Assembly: GCF_910577125.1 (NCBI RefSeq)
Contig: NZ_CAJTMN010000103.1
Coordinates: 1-6,722, forward strand
DNA from: an uncultured Rikenella sp.
Lineage (GTDB): Bacteria; Bacteroidota; Bacteroidia; Bacteroidales; Rikenellaceae
Direction: 5' to 3'
Length of the DNA stretch: 6,722 bases
Position numbers and translations under genes: made by a program. Below, one piece after another: positions 6,306 through 6,722 of the stretch. How positions within the stretch are numbered: position 1 is the first letter of the stretch; every line of letters begins with the position of its first letter. The notes beneath the pieces are model-generated. The model did no database searches. It was not told the origin of the DNA and worked only from the letters and a program-made list of their open reading frames with translations.

Positions 6306-6313
6306 TACCTTTG
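6306..6313 (+). promoter_or_regulatory. Orphan -7 promoter-like element (TACCTTTG)
   Basis: TACCTTTG, an exact TAnnTTTG match and the same octamer as the rpe element, lies 20 bases after the pssA stop. No gene follows within the window. It sits about 80 bases upstream of repeat copy B, so it could drive copy B as an RNA or a gene beyond the window end. It may also be chance, as no well-spaced -33 element is visible. The rest of 6287-6394 shows nothing else I can support. Confidence 0.35.
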
Positions 6314-6394
6314 TCGCCGCTTGGAGAGGATTTTGTCGGAGGTCGGGAGCGCGAACAGAGAACGGGACAAGGAGTAGGGGTATAGGCTGCCGCA

Positions 6395-6722
6395 GCAAAA
6401 CGTAAGTTTTGCCCGTCCACGGGACGTGGGGCCCGGCCGGCCTGAGGCCAGTCGAAGCTCGACCGCGCGCCGACGCCTTAAGAGGCGATTCAACTGTTTC
6501 GGCGACGAGCCGAAATAGAATGAATCGCCCAGGCGTGCGTAGAAATGCACACAGCGGTGGAGCGATAGCGGCGCGGGGGAGGCGCGCCGAGGACGAATAG
6601 GCTAAGACTTGGGCGATGTATGTGGTTGTGGGTTGGGAGAGGCAGGAGCGGGCCGGGGCCAGCGAGGCCGGAAACGAGCTCCGTCGAGTTGCAGGCCTAC
6701 GCCGGGGGTGGCTCCGGCCCGC
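6395..6722 (+). repeat. Structured repeat element, copy B (downstream of pssA, cut by window end)
   Basis: Same order as copy A. Hairpin 1 is GCAAAAC (6395-6401), loop GTAA, GTTTTGC (6406-6412). The 24-base block at 6412-6435 is identical to 4533-4556. A variable spacer and GCGCGCCGACGCCTTAAGAGG-like sequence lead into hairpin 2. Its stems are GGCGATTCA (6484-6492) with TGAATCGCC (6521-6529), and TTTCGGC (6497-6503) with GCCGAAA (6509-6515), around the loop GACGA. GCCT/AGGC and CGCGC/GTGCG extend the stem outward. Next comes a GCGGTGGAGCGATAGCGG stretch matching copy A, then a tail at 6627-6722 whose last 18 bases equal 5024-5041. It lacks the ~200-base middle segment of copy A. The element reaches the window edge, so its 3' end is unknown. 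I see no convincing gene; the 63-residue frame at 6409-6600 is arginine- and alanine-rich and is not conserved in copy A. Confidence 0.8.

Overview
The window looks like part of a GC-rich Bacteroidota chromosome, most likely Bacteroidales. Four things support this. The genes have no clear Shine-Dalgarno sequences, and several are preceded by the Bacteroidota -7 promoter element TAnnTTTG. There is a lipoprotein with an acidic stretch right after the lipobox cysteine, the type of export signal that sends lipoproteins to the surface in this phylum. A remnant of a FISUMP-type domain is present. The RecQ is of the long-spacer type that I recall from this phylum. The GC-rich composition would fit Alistipes or a relative, but the genus is only a guess.

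Layout: a hairpin (27-50) lies downstream of rpe (747-97, minus strand), which encodes ribulose-phosphate 3-epimerase. rpe is divergent from a lipoprotein gene (836-2530, plus strand) built of about five Fn3-like modules, across 88 bp that hold back-to-back promoter elements. Six bases after the lipoprotein stop, recQ (2537-4462) begins and is probably co-transcribed. A gene-poor stretch of about 1.1 kb follows (4463-5560). It holds two head-to-head copies of a hairpin-rich repeat (copy A plus, copy C minus), then a 62-codon minus-strand remnant of a FISUMP-like protein (5491-5303), then the promoter of pssA. pssA (5561-6286) encodes phosphatidylserine synthase. Another gene-poor stretch after it holds a third repeat copy (copy B, 6395 to the window end).

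rpe, recQ and pssA are ordinary housekeeping genes: pentose phosphate pathway, DNA repair helicase, and phospholipid synthesis. They form no shared pathway.

The unusual content is the repeat family. The copies share short identical blocks, including 24 bases at 4533-4556 and 6412-6435. Between these blocks lie hairpins at matching positions whose stems differ in sequence but keep pairing. Each copy starts shortly after a stop codon and runs in the same direction as that upstream gene. This suggests a dispersed structured 3'-end or intergenic element, or a non-coding RNA. I do not recognise it as a named family, and no protein-coding gene is convincing within it.
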